From Branchiostoma floridae (lineage: Eukaryota; Chordata; Leptocardii; Amphioxiformes; Branchiostomatidae), in NCBI RefSeq assembly GCF_000003815.2, contig NC_049996.1, positions 11,812,301-11,876,300 on the forward strand: a stretch of DNA of 64,000 bases, given 5' to 3'. Shown here one piece after another: positions 60,596 to 64,000 of the stretch. Every line of letters begins with the position of its first letter. The stretch's first letter is position 1. The position numbers were made by a program, and so were the translations under genes. The notes beneath the pieces are model-generated. The model saw only the letters and a list, made by a program, of their open reading frames with translations, was not told where the DNA came from and made no database searches.

Positions 60596-62536
60596 CGTGG
60601 ATGTAGGATATTTCGGCCTAGCGCAGTCAATTGCACACCTTGTCTTCAGTTCACCACCAGAAAGCAAACTGGGACATGTTACAACGACGTACGCGTCTGT
60701 AGGATATCCTTAAGGCCTTGCTGATGACGTGTGTTAGCAAGAAGATTGTCTTCGAATCTTCCTTTTTCCAAGAAAGGAACCTTAATACCTAAGAGGTCGT
60801 TAACCCAAGACACCGGAGGTGCCCGAGGCGTCTTCCTTGTTGTCTGAAAGTCGCAGGTGTCTTAAGTCGTCGTCTGTGCGCATTCAAAACAGCACCAATG
60901 GTTCAGCTTAAAGTCGAAATATCATGAAATAACTGACGGATGCGAACCTTTACATGCAGTTTGAACCAGACCTTCGAAGAAAAGAACTGCTTGTTGTATA
61001 AGGCAAGGTGTTCTGTCAGGCGAAGATAAGATCTCAAGAGGACGGAAGTGAAAACAGGGGACACTTAACGGCTGTCAATCTTCGTCTTCCGCAGGGCTCA
61101 CAGGGAAAACTTTAAATTATGCTCCTCCAAACTATCCACGAGACTAATCCTGACTATCCACCACAATGCATTAGCACTTTAACCAATGATAGCATGGCAA
61201 TTAAGCGGTTCATCCAATGAAAGTGTCCCTGCATGTCCGTCAAATATATAGTTGCAGATGCATGTTATGTTTTTATTTTGCATTTCTCCTTTTTGGCGGA
61301 GGTGGATCTGGATATGAGATATATATATATATACTGGTTGTGTTTATTGTCTTCAGTATGAACCCTTCCTAAAATGCCCCTAGCCTGCTCTGGTTTAATG
61401 ACATATGTCAATCACCGACAGTTCGAAATGTTTACGTGTACTAGACGCCACCTGTTTTTGTTTTGTATTTGTTTATTGTCTTTCGTAAGTTACGTCAGTG
61501 AAAAACTCAAATAACGCTACGCTTTATTGTTGTTGATACACATGTAATCTGTTTATCCCTTCAACACAAGTAGCCTTTCCCCGCTCTTGACCTCAGGTAA
61601 CCCCTGTATCTCAAATATTTCTACTTCCTGTACTCTGACGTCATGTCCGGTTGGTTTCCACAGAATGCGCGGGAAAAGCAATAACCACTTTGAAATTGTT
61701 GTAAAATGTTTTTCTCTCAGATGAGACACAACAGATTTCAGTAAGCACTTTCAGCTAAGTAAGTCAGTTAGGGGAACCACTATATGAATGTTATGAATAA
61801 TATTTTAATATTCTCGTTAGGAGGGCTGGCGAAGTACCTGATCTGGTAATTATTTAGCCACACAATTACTTGAAGCAGCACTGGTCTGTTTTCTGCCCCT
61901 CCCCCTGCATAACACACACACTTCCACACACAAACACTGAAATCATTTCACAACGGTCAGTAGTTATTCGAAATGTTTATTTAAAGCCAATATGTTCTGA
62001 CTTTGCATGTCTAACAGCTAAATGCATATGCCCAGACAACGACAAACGAATAAGTGTTTTGATGTAGCTTGTTTTGAAATAGTTCGAATAAAGCGTGTAA
62101 CGTTAGTTTTAATAGCTTAATACATGGTTATGTGATTGCGAGGGAGGATCCTATCTCATGATCAATTCATTTATAAGAATAAATAATATTACGAAGCTGC
62201 ATACACCAAATACAAAACCTAACAACAGCTATGGTATAAAGCAAGCACTACTTATGATCTACTTGTGCTTTTTGTATTGAAAAGATTTAATCCCCATTGC
62301 TGACTAAAATTATATTTAACAAAATTATACTAGCAAGCGATGTTTGGACCAAATATCTCTTATAGATTACAGATTATATAAACTATCATTTAAGGCCAAT
62401 CATATGGAATTTCAAGGATCTCTGACTTCTGTGCAGTACACGGATTTTTTTCATCAATACACTTCATGACAACAATGATCTGGTGTGCAGTTTACACCAA
62501 TATCGGGAGGTTGCGTTGCTGTCGTTGACATGCCAA
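60596..62536. other. Intergenic region between receptor and small secreted protein genes
   Basis: The stretch next to 60600 should hold the receptor's promoter, but no clear TATA or initiator was singled out. An (AT)n run lies at about 61318-61332. No gene was recognised on either strand. Confidence 0.45.
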
Positions 62537-63291
62537 TCAATCTTCGTCTTCCTCTTCCGCCGCGACTTTCACGTCAGCCGGGCAGCACTCCGTGATCTCC
62601 TTGTCGACGCAGCCCTTGTCGGACGAGCAGCACTCCATGCTCAGCGCTTTGCACTGCATTTGCTTCAGGAAGCCAGAGGCTTTCTTAGCCCCCTCGGCTG
62701 AAAAAACACAACACAGAAAGAATGAGTGAGTGAGTGAGTGAGTGAGTGAGTGAATGAGTGAATGAATGAATGAATGAATGAGTGAGTGGGTGGGTGGGTG
62801 GGTGAGTGAGTGAGTGAGTGAGTGAGTGAATGAATGAATGAATGAACGAACGAACGAACGAACGGACGGATGAAGGAATGAAGTCCTTTATAATAAGCTA
62901 TCCGAATTTCTTAGCTGATTGTAACATGATATTACTGATATGCCCGAAGTTCCTATTCTGTAGCTTGTAGTTGACCGTAAGAAAGTCACCGTAGTTTTTG
63001 TTGGGTCAAAATCTTCCCTATAGTCATTTAGTAGTAATACTTACTGTAGGACTCGAACTCGCTCTTGCACAGCGTGTTGTAGGACTTGGTCAGAGCCTTG
63101 TCCTTTTCTGTGTCACAGCGCTTCTTTTTCCCTTCCTCGTCCTCGTCGCCGCCGAAGAAGAACCAGCCCCGCCGCTGCTTCAGGGCACGCAGCCGCTGCA
63201 CGGCGGTGTCCCACGCCTCCTCGTCCGACCGGTCCGACGCCGAGGCCACGGTGGCGAGAATCACCACGAGAGCGAGAACAGACAGCTTCAT
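62537..63291 (-). CDS. Small secreted cysteine-rich acidic protein, complete (2 exons, 135 aa), unknown family
   Basis: Exons 63291-63045 and 62697-62537 join in phase 1 across a GT-AG intron, giving 135 residues. Residues 1-18 form a textbook signal peptide (MKLSVLALVVILATVASA). The N-terminal part of the mature chain is charged and has a hydrophobic island, RRGWFFFGGDEDEE, followed by GKKKR. The C-terminal half has eight cysteines arranged C, C, C, CC, C, CC (KRC, TLC, MQC, ECC, KGC, ECC) and ends in a run of acidic residues. Dibasic and polybasic sites flank GWFFFGGDEDEEG, so proteolytic processing is possible. I do not recognise a family. Secretion is well supported; everything else is open. 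The first exon is GC-rich compared with its surroundings. Confidence 0.82.
62721..62880. repeat. Tetranucleotide microsatellite (GAGT/GAAT/GGGT/GAAC)
   Basis: About forty tetranucleotide units run in blocks of GAGT, GAAT, GGGT, GAGT, GAAT and GAAC, in the single intron of the small secreted protein gene, 24 bases from its acceptor. Confidence 0.95.
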
Positions 63292-63389
63292 CGTTCAACT
63301 TGTGGTCTGGGTTTTAACGACAGAACATAGAAAACGATTCATGTGGGACGAACGTATGGATGGTGTCGTTTTTTCTAAAAGGGGTTCAC

Positions 63390-63410
63390 ACGTGCGTATA
63401 TATATGCACA
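63390..63410 (-). promoter_or_regulatory. TATA box-like element of the small secreted protein gene
   Basis: TATATATAT at 63397-63405 lies about 105-115 bases upstream of the minus-strand ATG, a plausible distance for a TATA box with an 80-base 5' UTR. Confidence 0.4.
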
Positions 63411-63509
63411 TGTACTGTAAGTAGGTATTATACTATATTTATAGACCTCACGAAAGTAGCTGTGTTACCTTAATTTGTTGTGTCAAAATAAAGAATTCCT
63501 ATATTCAAG

Positions 63510-63723
63510 TCCGTATGGAGTTCTTAGCCTTTATCAGCAGGCTCCACAGATCACGTAGTAGTTGGACAAATATAGATACATAACATGCCAAAGGTAGTGT
63601 AGCTGTCTATGGTTTGCGACCTTGCTAACTCGTCTGGCATGTTATCTATCTATATTTGTCCAATGTCTGTCATTTGTCCAGCAACCCGAGGGGCCTGGTG
63701 GAGGCTAAGACTTCTATACGGAT
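63510..63723. mobile_element. MITE-like foldback element with about 80-bp arms
   Basis: TCCGTATGGAGTTCTTAGCC (from 63510) is mirrored by GGCTAAGACTTCTATACGGA (ending about 63722), and TGGACAAATATAGAT.CATAA by TTAT.TATCTATATTTGTCCA near the centre. The fragment GGCCTGGTGGAGGCTA also occurs at about 13030, just upstream of the galactosyltransferase start. Confidence 0.72.
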
Positions 63724-64000
63724 CTCAGACTGTAATATGTACGCTCGTGTGAACCCACCAGTCCTTTATTGTACTGTACTGTATTGTACTGAGTAGTTAC
63801 CCTATGGTGCCGGTGAATGGTATAGAAAATCTAAGTTTCGAATTCGGAAAGTTTGCAATTGGTGAACAACTATTAAAACACATGCGCTGTTAACAATAAT
63901 CTCTTACTGCCACCTAGTTTACTACTCCCTACGATGGCAGAAAGAGAGATTAGCCATGCTCTGAGTTATGCCTTCAGGGCAAATCTGCACTCTCTCTCCC
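63724..64000. other. Window end, nothing recognised
   Basis: It contains a short TGTACTGTACTGTATTGTAC run near 63770-63790. No coding or RNA feature was seen. Confidence 0.4.

Noticed and set aside
1-64000. CRISPR arrays, operons, bacterial promoters or prophage
   Set aside because: The window is eukaryotic (introns, SINEs, polyadenylation signals); the tandem repeats are minisatellites and microsatellites, not repeat-spacer arrays.

Overview
The window reads as gene-sparse, intron-rich, repeat-rich DNA of an invertebrate deuterostome. A cephalochordate (amphioxus, Branchiostoma) is my best guess. Reasons: genes have many small exons with GT-AG introns; a C4-domain short-chain collagen, LU-domain mucins and a core-1 galactosyltransferase occur together; and there are many short inverted-repeat elements plus tRNA-derived SINEs. 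The species is inference; there is no rRNA or mitochondrial marker here.

Layout. 1-1.4 kb: ORF1 of a non-LTR retrotransposon (minus strand). 1.8-10.8 kb: two tandem plus-strand genes for LU-domain (Ly6/uPAR three-finger) mucin-like type I membrane proteins. The first lacks its 5' exons in this window; the second is complete in four exons. 13.1-16.6 kb: a complete four-exon core-1 beta-1,3-galactosyltransferase gene (C1GALT1 family), whose family extends the O-glycans that Ser/Thr-rich mucin domains carry. 20.1-41.2 kb: a 25-exon short collagen, about 330 residues of Gly-X-Y plus a full 12-cysteine type IV NC1 domain, resembling the spongin short-chain collagen family. 43.5-53.1 kb: no recognisable protein gene, but a chain of exon-like blocks with good splice signals that may be a spliced long noncoding RNA. 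57.4-60.6 kb (minus): a complete six-exon receptor with WSC, CUB, CCP-like and transmembrane segments and a cytoplasmic tail holding two duplicated ITAM-like motifs. 62.5-63.4 kb (minus): a two-exon gene for a small secreted cysteine-rich acidic protein of unknown function.

The strongest candidate for something undescribed is the 57.4-60.6 kb receptor. Its ectodomain resembles Kremen without the kringle, and its tail carries YxxL-x9-YxxL twice, plus YEEI and YDNL motifs. Other points of interest are the shared intracellular motifs of the two mucins, the loss of the sulfilimine-bond residues in the collagen NC1, a roughly 0.9-kb element built from inverted octamer motifs, and a dispersed minisatellite found in five places and both orientations.

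All multi-exon models were joined by hand from splice signals and reading-frame continuity. Each closes in frame, but none was tested against transcripts or databases.
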